DNA of 46,544 nucleotides from Candidatus Ligilactobacillus excrementigallinarum (lineage in GTDB: Bacteria; Bacillota; Bacilli; Lactobacillales; Lactobacillaceae), in assembly GCA_019114385.1 (NCBI GenBank), contig DXFP01000021.1:1-46544 (forward strand). The letters are read 5' to 3'. Below the pieces are notes generated by a model. The model searched no databases. It was not told the DNA's origin and saw only the letters and a list, made by a program, of their open reading frames with translations. Shown here in pieces: positions 1-6,538 of the stretch (its first letter is position 1; the number at the start of each line of letters is the position of its first letter). The position numbers were made by a program, and so were the translations under genes.

Positions 1-126
1 GAATTGATTGCATTTGTATTGGCATTTGGTTGGATTTTATTGTTGTTTGATACGATGGTTGGAATTGTTGAAGATGATGGACAGAAATTCCAAGTTAAAA
101 TTGAATTGGATAAACAAGAAAAATAG
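1..126 (+). CDS. C-terminal end of a membrane protein (partial)
   Basis: Frame 1 is open from the window edge to the TAG at 124-126 and encodes 41 residues. The visible part starts with a hydrophobic stretch (AFVLAFGWILLLFDTMVGIV) and ends in a charged tail. This fits the last transmembrane segment of a membrane protein and a short cytoplasmic end. The next gene starts 10 bp downstream, so the two are probably co-transcribed. The family cannot be told from this fragment. Confidence 0.6.
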   Translation, partial: ELIAFVLAFGWILLLFDTMVGIVEDDGQKFQVKIELDKQEK

Positions 127-136
127 GTGAAAATAA

Positions 137-571
137 ATGGTAAATGGAATCATCAGCATTTTAAGAATTGCGGCTTTTATTAATCTGATCGGCTGGATGC
201 TGTATATGGGTGTAGTGATGAATGCTCAAAGCAGCGCAGTAAAGTTGGAACTTAAATGTGCGCATTGCGGAAATGAGTTTGAAATCACTAAAAAGGAACT
301 TGAAGATGCATCATATAAACTCATTGATAATCAAGTTGCATATCAAATCCAATGTCCTAATTGTCACGAAACTGACTGGCAAATGACAGTTCGAAATTTC
401 TCGGGAAATACGACTGTTAAAACAATGAATGCTAATCGTAAAATGTGGCAGCATGCCTTGTGGATAGCGATTTTGCCAGCAATTTTTGCAGTAATTTTTC
501 CTGCCGGATTGATGGTTTATGTCCCAGGATTAGTAATTAGTTTAATTGTAATAAAAATCCGAAATAAATAA
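137..571 (+). CDS. Zinc-ribbon-like small membrane protein
   Basis: This 144-residue protein has an N-terminal transmembrane segment (about residues 8-28). A central domain follows with two CxxC knuckles (CAHC near 41-44 and CPNC near 73-76) that should bind one zinc ion. Two hydrophobic segments lie at about 105-140. An AGGTGA ribosome-binding site lies in the gap after the preceding gene. It stands just upstream of three other zinc-ribbon membrane proteins and is followed by a terminator, so it closes its own transcription unit. I do not recognise a named family; the function is unknown. Confidence 0.7.
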   Translation: MVNGIISILRIAAFINLIGWMLYMGVVMNAQSSAVKLELKCAHCGNEFEITKKELEDASYKLIDNQVAYQIQCPNCHETDWQMTVRNFSGNTTVKTMNANRKMWQHALWIAILPAIFAVIFPAGLMVYVPGLVISLIVIKIRNK

Positions 572-584
572 ATTTATCAAATAG

Positions 585-616
585 AAAAGTTGCGTAAAAT
601 GTCGCAGCTTTTTTTA
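585..616 (+). terminator. Rho-independent terminator after the first zinc-ribbon gene
   Basis: AAGTTGCG and CGCAGCTT form an 8-bp stem with one G-U pair and a short loop, followed by a run of seven T. It separates the 137-571 gene from the next cluster. Confidence 0.8.
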
Positions 617-729
617 TTTATATTGCAGGAATTACCTTTTGTATCTTGATAAATTAATGAATCCATAAGATAATAAAAACTGTTTATTGTTAAGAGGATC
701 AAGAACAATTAGGAAGGATTTAGAATATT

Positions 730-1326
730 ATGGAAAAATATTGTTGGAAATGCGGTAAAAAAATTGATGCAAATGCTCAATTTTGTACAAATTGCGGAGC
801 TAATCAAAATCAACAGGCAACAGCTCAACAGCAAAATTATCAGCAATCAAATTACATGCAATCTCAAGCTGTGGCAATGCCATATAATGAGACACGCACT
901 CCAGGATTGATTGCTTCAACCAAATTAGCTTTTAAGGATACTTTTAAAATCAATAAGTGTATGGGTCGTGCAGATTATTGGTGGTCCCAGTTAGGAATGT
1001 CATTGCTTTTCTGGGGAGTCAATATAGTTGTGTTTACTTTAATAGCAGTAACGGCAGGCGGTTTAGGCACTTTTGATTCTGGAAGCGGACTTGATTCGTT
1101 TGGAGTCGGGATGTTTATTTGGATTTTTTCAATGATTATTGAATGCATTTTGATTTGGATTTGCTCCTTTACTGCCACTGTTCGACGGTTGCATGATGCA
1201 GGCTACTCAGGATGGCATTACTGCTGGACGATTGCTGGTGCATTTTGTTTTGGATTGCTGAGTGTAGTAACTTTGGTATTGACTTGCTTGCATTCTTCAT
1301 ATCCTGCAAAATGGCCTCGTCCTTAA
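730..1326 (+). CDS. Zinc-ribbon plus DUF805 membrane protein
   Basis: This 198-residue protein begins with a four-cysteine zinc ribbon (CWKC at 5-8, CTNC at 19-22). A Gln/Asn-rich linker (to about 55) leads to a DUF805 domain with four hydrophobic segments. The domain is recognised by the RLHDAGYSGW motif near residue 153, typical of DUF805. AGGAAGG lies 13 bp before the ATG. It is the first gene of a three-gene run with the PrsW-like and DUF4767 genes, all three headed by zinc ribbons. DUF805 has no established biochemical role. The ribbon is probably on the cytoplasmic side. Confidence 0.85.
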   Translation: MEKYCWKCGKKIDANAQFCTNCGANQNQQATAQQQNYQQSNYMQSQAVAMPYNETRTPGLIASTKLAFKDTFKINKCMGRADYWWSQLGMSLLFWGVNIVVFTLIAVTAGGLGTFDSGSGLDSFGVGMFIWIFSMIIECILIWICSFTATVRRLHDAGYSGWHYCWTIAGAFCFGLLSVVTLVLTCLHSSYPAKWPRP

Positions 1327-1342
1327 ATAAGCGGTGATTAAA

Positions 1343-2524
1343 ATGAAAATTTGTAATAAATGCAGTGCGCAAAATCCCGCTGATGCTCAATTTTGTTATT
1401 GTTGCGGGCAAAAATTAACGACTGATGCTCAAACGCAAAAGCAAGTTAGATATTGTCCTGTATGCGGCAGTCCTAATGATTGGGATGCTCGTTTTTGTAC
1501 AAATTGCGGAGCGAATTTGCAAGTTCAATCGCATACTGGGAATGAAAATATTTTGGATTCAGCTACGAGAAAAATAAATGGATGGACGGGTGAAAACCGT
1601 AAAGTGAAATTAAACTTGGCACAATTATTCAGTCAAGTATTCAAAAAACATACACAAGAAGAAGCAGATGAAATTTTTATTGCAGGGACAAAAACCACGA
1701 CGCCTAGTTTGCAACAGGTATCTACTTCACCGGTTACTCCCTGGTTATATTCGCGAGTGTTAGCGGCAACATTACTTGTAGTTGCATTATTGTGGACTTG
1801 TAGTTTTGTTTTTGAGAATACATATACTCTAATTAGTTTAATTTTCTTTAGCGGATTTGCGATTCCAGTTGCACTCTTAATTTTCTTTTTTGAAACCAAT
1901 GTCTATAAAAATATCAGTATTTTTGAGGCGGTTAAAACATTTATTATTGGTGGAGCATTGTCATTAGTTTCAACAATGATTATGTATACGATTTTTGGTT
2001 CAGGTAATTTTTCACTACTAGGTGCTTTGTTGATTGGATTCGTAGAGGAAACGGGTAAATTATTAATCGTATTGTACTATGTTAATAAGAAAAATTATTC
2101 ACACATCTTTAATGGTTTGCTGGTCGGTGCAGCAGTCGGTGCAGGATTTGCAGCCTTTGAAAATGTGGGTTATGTTGCAGAGTATGGTTTGAAAATTGCA
2201 ATTTTACGATCATTTACTTCAATCGGCAGCCATGCAATTTGGACCGGTATTTTGGGTGCTGCAATTGTGATGATTAAACGTGACCGAAAATTTAACGGAG
2301 AAATGCTATTAGATCATCGGTTTATTAACTTTTACTTGTTGGTAGTGATTTTGCACGGCTTATGGGATGCAGATATCTTTAATAATTTGATAAAACTTAT
2401 GGCCTTAACTGTAGCAGGATGGGTTGCAATTTTGGTACTAATTCATGCGGGATTACGCGAAATCAAGCAAATTCAGCATAATTTGACTGAAAAAGAGGCG
2501 AATGAAAATGAAGAAATGTCCTAA
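1343..2524 (+). CDS. PrsW-family intramembrane protease with two N-terminal zinc ribbons
   Basis: The ATG at 1343 is preferred because GCGGTG lies six bases upstream; a GTG at 1334 is in frame. The protein has about 393 residues. Two zinc ribbons (CNKC..CYCC and CPVC..CTNC) occupy residues 1-60. A linker and about eight membrane segments follow. The PrsW signature residues are present: EETGK, FENVGY, a His in SHAIWTG and HGLWD. PrsW proteins are membrane-embedded glutamic-type or metal-independent proteases; in Bacillus subtilis PrsW starts cleavage of the anti-sigma factor RsiW. No sigma/anti-sigma pair is visible here, so the substrate is unknown. The double ribbon is an unusual addition. 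The 3' end overlaps the next gene. Confidence 0.85.
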   Translation: MKICNKCSAQNPADAQFCYCCGQKLTTDAQTQKQVRYCPVCGSPNDWDARFCTNCGANLQVQSHTGNENILDSATRKINGWTGENRKVKLNLAQLFSQVFKKHTQEEADEIFIAGTKTTTPSLQQVSTSPVTPWLYSRVLAATLLVVALLWTCSFVFENTYTLISLIFFSGFAIPVALLIFFFETNVYKNISIFEAVKTFIIGGALSLVSTMIMYTIFGSGNFSLLGALLIGFVEETGKLLIVLYYVNKKNYSHIFNGLLVGAAVGAGFAAFENVGYVAEYGLKIAILRSFTSIGSHAIWTGILGAAIVMIKRDRKFNGEMLLDHRFINFYLLVVILHGLWDADIFNNLIKLMALTVAGWVAILVLIHAGLREIKQIQHNLTEKEANENEEMS

Positions 2525-3257
2525 TTGTGGATTTGATAATCAAGAAAGTGATCGTTTTTGCAAGCAATGTGGAGCACCATTGGAACAAAAACAATACCGG
2601 CGAACCGGAAATGGTGAAGAACCAGTTTCAAATCAAAATCCGAAACCTTCAAATCACAAACCATTAATTATTATTTTGGTGATTGTAATTGCAGTATTGT
2701 TATTTGCGTTGGCGTTTATTTTGGGTAAGAATGTAATGACACATTCAAATCAGAATAATACGCCGAAAACTGAAAAAACTGCTTCAAGTGCAAAATCAGC
2801 TGTAAGCGAGTCAGCTACAAGTTCTGAAAGCAGCAGTACAGCAACTCTTTGGAATAATAATAAGGCAAGTCAATTGGCTGATTTTATGCAAACTTGGGGA
2901 AATAAAATGGATCAACAATACGAAGATTGTGGAATCAATTCTGATAATGATGTTAATTTTTATGGCTATCATTTTCCAAGTGATTTTAATACAATTGAAT
3001 ATAAAGTTGATGATCAACCGGTTACTGTCCAATGGTCCCAAGATGGATCTGGCAGCGCAGATTATAATGTAGTAGCTATTTACAGTGATGCTAATAACAG
3101 TAAAGCGATGGACGCACACTTATATTTATTTACAATTCATAATGGCCAACCAGTAGTGTTGATTACACAACAAACAAATGGCGGCGGTGGTTTGCATTTC
3201 AAAGAGACTGCAAATCAAGATTTGAGAAATGGCTTTGCTTCTATTGTAAATAATTAA
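2508..3257 (+). CDS. Zinc-ribbon, single-pass membrane protein with DUF4767 domain
   Basis: The ATG at 2508 is chosen over 2502 because GAGG at 2495-2498 is then properly spaced. The start lies inside the PrsW-like gene, which implies translational coupling. Layout of about 249 residues: zinc ribbon (CPNC..CKQC, 1-25), Pro/Asn linker, transmembrane helix (about 52-74), Ser/Thr-rich stalk, then an extracellular DUF4767 domain recognisable from MQTWGNKMDQQYE and YHFPSDF. DUF4767 is common in lactobacilli and of unknown function. The topology suggests a ribbon inside and a sensor-like or binding domain outside. Confidence 0.85.
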   Translation: MKKCPNCGFDNQESDRFCKQCGAPLEQKQYRRTGNGEEPVSNQNPKPSNHKPLIIILVIVIAVLLFALAFILGKNVMTHSNQNNTPKTEKTASSAKSAVSESATSSESSSTATLWNNNKASQLADFMQTWGNKMDQQYEDCGINSDNDVNFYGYHFPSDFNTIEYKVDDQPVTVQWSQDGSGSADYNVVAIYSDANNSKAMDAHLYLFTIHNGQPVVLITQQTNGGGGLHFKETANQDLRNGFASIVNN

Positions 3258-3261
3258 AAAA

Positions 3262-3430
3262 GAAAGTGTGACAAAACACTCTAAACAGGCATGTTGTAAG
3301 GAAAAACCGAACGAATTACGTGGTATTGATTCGGAGTTTTTTTGAATTTACAGACATGCTTGTTTGTTTTGGAAGTTGATTATGCGGATATATAAAAAGA
3401 GGTTGGACTTATGTCACAACCTCTTTTTAT
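3262..3430 (+). repeat. Hairpin repeat element, copy A (left half)
   Basis: This non-coding copy contains a terminal AGTGTgacaaaACACT mini-hairpin and a long hairpin with arms at 3283-3300 and 3348-3365. A GATTATGCGGATATATA segment and a terminator-like stem at 3394-3428 follow. The sequence is closely related to copies at 16531, 31004, 38021 and, less well preserved, 6310. The right half found in the full copies is missing; the next gene's stop codon follows within 10 bp. A scrap of the missing end reappears at 3958-3990. Confidence 0.85.
3394..3428. terminator. Bidirectional terminator within repeat copy A
   Basis: AAAAAGAGGTTG and CAACCTCTTTTT form a perfect 12-bp stem with an 11-base loop, with A-run and T-run on either side. 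It can serve both the DUF4767 gene (+) and the DJ-1-like fragment (-), which converge here. Confidence 0.85.
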
Positions 3431-3435
3431 ATTAC

Positions 3436-3952
3436 TTATTTCAATGTTTCGATAACCTTTTGAGCAACTGCTTTTCCAGATGCTGGATTTTGACCGGTAA
3501 TTAGGCGACCATCAGCAACTGCAAAACTTTCCCAATTATTTGCACTTTTTTCATAAGAAGCTCCGCGCTTAACTAATTCATCTTCAGTAAGATATGGAAC
3601 AAGATGGTCAAGTTGAACTTCTTTTTCTTCACTGTTAGAAAATCCAGTAACTTTCTTACCATCAATAAGATACTTTCCATCAGAAGTTTTTAGATTTAAT
3701 ATTCCTGCAGCACCATGGCAAACAGAACTTACAATACCGCCTTGATTATAAATTGACATTGCAATTGATTGTAATTTTTCATTATCAGGGAAATCCCAAA
3801 TAACTCCGTGGCCGCCTGTGAAATAAATGACATTATAATCATCAGGAGTGATACTGTCTGCTGCAAGAGTATTTCCTAAACGACTCATGAAACTTGAATT
3901 TTGGTAATATTCCCAATCTAAAGGTGTCATCATGTCTGCAGCTAAACTATGA
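3436..3952 (-). pseudogene. 5'-truncated DJ-1/PfpI family (class I glutamine amidotransferase-like) gene
   Basis: The longest ATG-started ORF (3436-3933) gives 165 residues, against about 220-230 for the family. The nucleophile-elbow cysteine is present (SVCHGAAG), as are the HGVIWDFPDN loop and the C-terminal ITGQNPASG motif. The frame stays open upstream of the ATG and encodes IDPHSLAAD, which matches the internal family segment just before the first helix. Coding similarity therefore starts mid-protein, and the N-terminal third with the usual catalytic acid is gone. No ribosome-binding site precedes the ATG. The break point abuts a fragment of the repeat family at 3958-3990. It is probably a non-functional remnant of a Hsp31-like glyoxalase/chaperone gene. 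Confidence 0.75.
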
Positions 3953-3957
3953 GGATC

Positions 3958-3990
3958 AATATAACATGTCCGTTTTTATAGTGTTCTGTA
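3958..3990 (-). repeat. Terminal fragment of the hairpin repeat family
   Basis: ACATGTCCGTTTTTATAGTG followed by TTCTGTATTA resembles the outer end of the repeat family (ACATGCCTGTTTAGAGTG, TTTTGTCACA in the reverse-complemented left end of copy A; ATATCCGTTTTTAATCTTC in copy C). It lies exactly between the nitroreductase stop codon and the point where DJ-1 coding similarity begins. Confidence 0.6.
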
Positions 3991-4656
3991 TTATTTAATA
4001 ACTTCTACAATTTCATCCATTGATTGCCGAGTTTTTACTGGCTGTTGCTGATTACGATAGCCTAAGCCAAGCATGACAGAAGTACCAAATTCTACAGGGT
4101 CAATGATTTCTTTATTTGCTAAGTAGCGGTCAACTTTCTCCCGATTAAAACCTTCAATTGGACAACTATCAATACCTAACATTGCAGCTGTGGTCATCAT
4201 GTTAGTAAGCGGGATATAAGTTTGCTTGCTGGCCCAGTCAAATAGGCTGCGTTCAGAATTCAAATCAAAATCATTTTCTTGGAAATCCTTAAATTTTTGA
4301 CTGCGTTCAGAAGTAATTGAGAATTCATGATGCATGACGTCTTCAACCATATGTTTGACGTGCGCACTCTCAATAGTTACATTTTTACGTGCTAAGATAA
4401 TAATGAAATGACTAGCACCATTTAAACTATTTATTGCACCCCAACAAATGTCTTTTAAGTCATTTTTCATTTTTTCGTTTTCAATTACTAAAAATTTCCA
4501 AGGTTCATAACCGAATGAACTTGGAGATAGCCGTCCTGCTTCTAAAATAGTTTCAAAGTCCTTGTTGGAAATTTTTTTAGTTGGATTGAATTTTTTAGTG
4601 GCATATCTGCGTTGAAAAACGTCGATAATTGCTTTTCGTTCTCGAGCAGTACTCAT
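3991..4656 (-). CDS. Nitroreductase-family NAD(P)H-dependent flavin oxidoreductase
   Basis: The protein has about 221 residues. The start at 4656 (MSTARERKAI) has AAGGAAG nine bases upstream; an ATG at 4665 would touch the ribosome-binding site. Family features include the N-terminal RRYATKKFNPTKKIS, LSPSSFGYEPWKFLV (FMN-binding region) and the C-terminal MLGLGYR loop. Such enzymes use FMN and NAD(P)H to reduce nitro compounds, quinones or similar substrates in the cytoplasm; the physiological substrate is unknown. A TGTTATAAT extended -10 box lies about 25 bp upstream. The gene runs directly into the DJ-1 remnant with no clear terminator of its own. Confidence 0.85.
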   Translation of the reverse strand: MSTARERKAIIDVFQRRYATKKFNPTKKISNKDFETILEAGRLSPSSFGYEPWKFLVIENEKMKNDLKDICWGAINSLNGASHFIIILARKNVTIESAHVKHMVEDVMHHEFSITSERSQKFKDFQENDFDLNSERSLFDWASKQTYIPLTNMMTTAAMLGIDSCPIEGFNREKVDRYLANKEIIDPVEFGTSVMLGLGYRNQQQPVKTRQSMDEIVEVIK

Positions 4657-4792
4657 TATAATCATCTTCCTTACTTTTTGTTAGTATAATTATAACACGA
4701 AATCTTGCTTGATTTGTTAAAAAAATATAAAGCGTAAATGAGGGTTATCCGCTTTCTTGCTTACTACATATAGTGAAACAAAGTAAATTCAC

Positions 4793-4830
4793 CCCCAAAA
4801 TATAGCTTTATTTTTTGTATAAATGGGGGT
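4793..4830 (+). promoter_or_regulatory. CCCCC/GGGGG inverted repeat around the probable kinase promoter
   Basis: ACCCCC (4793-4798) and GGGGGT (4825-4830) are exact inverse complements 26 bp apart in otherwise AT-rich DNA. They enclose TTGTATAAAT, a likely -10 region. This could be an operator or the base of a stem. No binding protein can be assigned. Confidence 0.4.
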
Positions 4831-4832
4831 AT

Positions 4833-4925
4833 GATAGAAGGTGCTGTTGAATCAGCAAATAATTTTGAAATTAAGAGGCTGGGGGTTTCCTGTCTCGGAA
4901 GAAAGGATGCATCTATCATTTTGAT
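4833..4925 (+). promoter_or_regulatory. Structured leader with minicistron before the deoxynucleoside kinase gene
   Basis: GATAGA (4833-4838) and TCTATC (4912-4917) are exact inverse complements that would close a domain of about 85 nt. The domain holds the hairpin TGCTGttgaatCAGCA and a TTCC/GGAA hairpin. A GAAAGG ribosome-binding site directly precedes an out-of-frame ATG (4908) that encodes five residues (MHLSF) and stops at 4923-4925, overlapping the TTG proposed as the kinase start. This suggests leader-controlled or coupled translation. It does not match a riboswitch class I know. Confidence 0.4.
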
Positions 4926-5664
4926 TACACTTTCAGGAATTATCGGATCAGGCAAATCAAGCCTTACAGAAATTTTATCAGAAGAATTAGGAACAAAAGC
5001 TTTCTATGAACCAGTTGAAGATAATCCAGTTTTACCTTTGTTCTATAAAGGTAATGAGATTGCTGCGAAGAAACGGGCAGCTGGCGATAAAGAAGCTACG
5101 AATCCTTATGCTTACTTATTACAAACTTTCTTCTTAAATCGGCGGTTTGCAATGATTAAGCAAGCTATGCAAGAAGATAACAACATTTTAGATCGCTCAA
5201 TCTATGAAGATGAAATCTTTATGCGGATGAACACTGAAATGGGAAATGCAACAGACGTTGAATATGATATTTACAAGAGTTTGCTTTCAAATATGATGGA
5301 AGAATTACCATTTGCATCGCATAAAAAATCACCTGATTTGATGATTATGATTAATGTGTCATATGATACGATGCTGAAGCGGATTGAAAAGCGCGGTCGT
5401 GAATATGAACTGGTTGAAAATGACCCTTCATTAGTTGATTATTATCACCGGTTATTGAAACAATATGATATTTGGCGGCAAGAATACGATGCTTCCCCAA
5501 TGTTGGTGATTGATGGTGACAAGTATGACTTTGTAACTAACATGGAAGATCGAGTAGCTGTGCTTGAAATGATTGAACAAAAATTAGTTGATTTAGGTAA
5601 TTTAACTGCCGAAAAATTTGCAGCATTAAAAGAAAAACACCAAATTATGTTGGATCAAAAATAG
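4921..5664 (+). CDS. Deoxynucleoside kinase (dAdo/dGuo-kinase type)
   Basis: The protein phosphorylates deoxynucleosides for dNTP salvage in the cytoplasm. P-loop GIIGSGKSSLT follows the start. The remaining family motifs are YEPVEDNPVLPLFY, the DRSIYEDEIF nucleoside-binding motif, the lid KRIEKRGREYE and IDGDKYDF near the end. I start it at TTG 4921 because the family normally begins two to five residues before LSGxIGxGKSS; this gives 247 residues. The frame is open back to ATG 4831, which would add 30 unrelated residues and has a poorly spaced ribosome-binding site. Lactobacilli often carry paired kinases of this type; only one is seen here. Confidence 0.9.
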   Translation: MITLSGIIGSGKSSLTEILSEELGTKAFYEPVEDNPVLPLFYKGNEIAAKKRAAGDKEATNPYAYLLQTFFLNRRFAMIKQAMQEDNNILDRSIYEDEIFMRMNTEMGNATDVEYDIYKSLLSNMMEELPFASHKKSPDLMIMINVSYDTMLKRIEKRGREYELVENDPSLVDYYHRLLKQYDIWRQEYDASPMLVIDGDKYDFVTNMEDRVAVLEMIEQKLVDLGNLTAEKFAALKEKHQIMLDQK

Positions 5665-5685
5665 ACACCGAACATTTTACTTATC

Positions 5686-5714
5686 TTGAAAAATAGATTC
5701 GAAAACGATATCAT
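5686..5714 (+). promoter_or_regulatory. Sigma-A promoter of the universal stress gene
   Basis: TTGAAA at 5686-5691 and TATCAT at 5709-5714 are separated by 17 bp. They lie about 30 bp before the USP start and just after the kinase stop, so the stress gene has its own promoter. Confidence 0.6.
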
Positions 5715-5745
5715 AATAGTAGATAAGTAAATGGGAGTGTTGACG

Positions 5746-6255
5746 ATGGCATTAGGTTACAAAAACGTTCTCGTCGGAATTGACGGTTCAAAGGGATCAG
5801 AAGCAGCATTGTTCGATGCAGTTAATATTGCAAAGCGTAATGATGCACATTTAGACGTATTATGGGTATTGGATATGAATTCATTAGAATATGGCAATGC
5901 CGGTATTACCTTAGACGGTGAACGTATCTATAATGAAGAGCAAGAATGCGAAAAATACGTGAATGACCTTAAGCAACACTTGGTTGAAGAAGGTTTTCCA
6001 AAGGATAAAATCGCTGTTCACTTGCGGTTTGGCAATCCAAAGACAGTTATTGTTGAAGATTTCCAACCAGAATACCATAATGATTTAATTGTAGTTGGCG
6101 AAACAGGGAAGAACTTCTTTAAACGAATTATTGTCGGTTCTGTAGCTTCATACATTATGCGTACTGCAAAGTGTGATGTAATGATTGCGAAAGCACCAGA
6201 AAAGGTTTTATCAAAAGATATCGATGAAGATATGAAAGATATTGACGATGAATAA
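5746..6255 (+). CDS. Universal stress protein, UspA family
   Basis: The ATG at 5746 (MALGYKNVLVGIDGS) is chosen because GGGAGTG lies six bases upstream; an in-frame ATG at 5731 has no ribosome-binding site. The protein has about 169 residues. Motifs include the N-terminal VLVGIDGSKGS and a C-terminal nucleotide-binding loop GETGKNFFKRIIVGSVASYI (GxxG-x9-GS). This is the ATP-binding type of UspA domain. There is an acidic tail of about 20 residues. USPs bind ATP or AMP and affect stress survival; the exact role here is unknown. Confidence 0.9.
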   Translation: MALGYKNVLVGIDGSKGSEAALFDAVNIAKRNDAHLDVLWVLDMNSLEYGNAGITLDGERIYNEEQECEKYVNDLKQHLVEEGFPKDKIAVHLRFGNPKTVIVEDFQPEYHNDLIVVGETGKNFFKRIIVGSVASYIMRTAKCDVMIAKAPEKVLSKDIDEDMKDIDDE

Positions 6256-6271
6256 AAGCGTGAATGCTACG

Positions 6272-6304
6272 AAAGACTGTGACATAAGTCATGGTCTTTT
6301 TTTA
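6272..6304 (+). terminator. Terminator of the universal stress gene
   Basis: AAAGAC and GTCTTT pair around a loop, followed by a run of T. The loop (tgtgacataagtc) resembles the loop of the central stem in the adjacent repeat element, so this terminator may be an old arm of that element. Confidence 0.65.
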
Positions 6305-6309
6305 TATCG

Positions 6310-6537
6310 AAATAAACGGGCATGATTATTTTGTCACAACTTCTTTCACAAAGAGGTTGTGATATAAGTTTACCCGTGGTAGTTGACCTTCTATTTCTAT
6401 ATCTGCGTAATCGGATTCCAAAACAAATAGGCATGTCTGTAAATTCAAAAACCTTCGAATTAATCCTAAATCCTACGTAATTCGGAGGTTTTTTCCTTAC
6501 AACATGCCTGTTTGGAATGTTTTACCACACTTTTTTT
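6310..6537 (-). repeat. Hairpin repeat element, copy B (degenerate)
   Basis: In reverse orientation this copy holds the long hairpin with arms at about 6426-6442 and 6497-6513 and the conserved TTCGAATTAATCCTAAATCC / TACGTAATTCGGAGG inner stem. The outer end TTTTACCACACTTTTTTT is also present. The second hairpin seen in full copies is reduced to AAATAAACGGGCATG, and the central stem carries extra bases. It fills the convergent gap between the USP gene and the membrane protein at 6539. Confidence 0.8.
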
Positions 6538-6538
6538 G

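Noticed and set aside
4831-4920. Thirty extra N-terminal codons of the deoxynucleoside kinase
   Set aside because: The family starts just before LSGxIGxGKSS, the extra residues resemble nothing in the family, and the DNA there shows paired stems. Not fully excluded because the frame is open.
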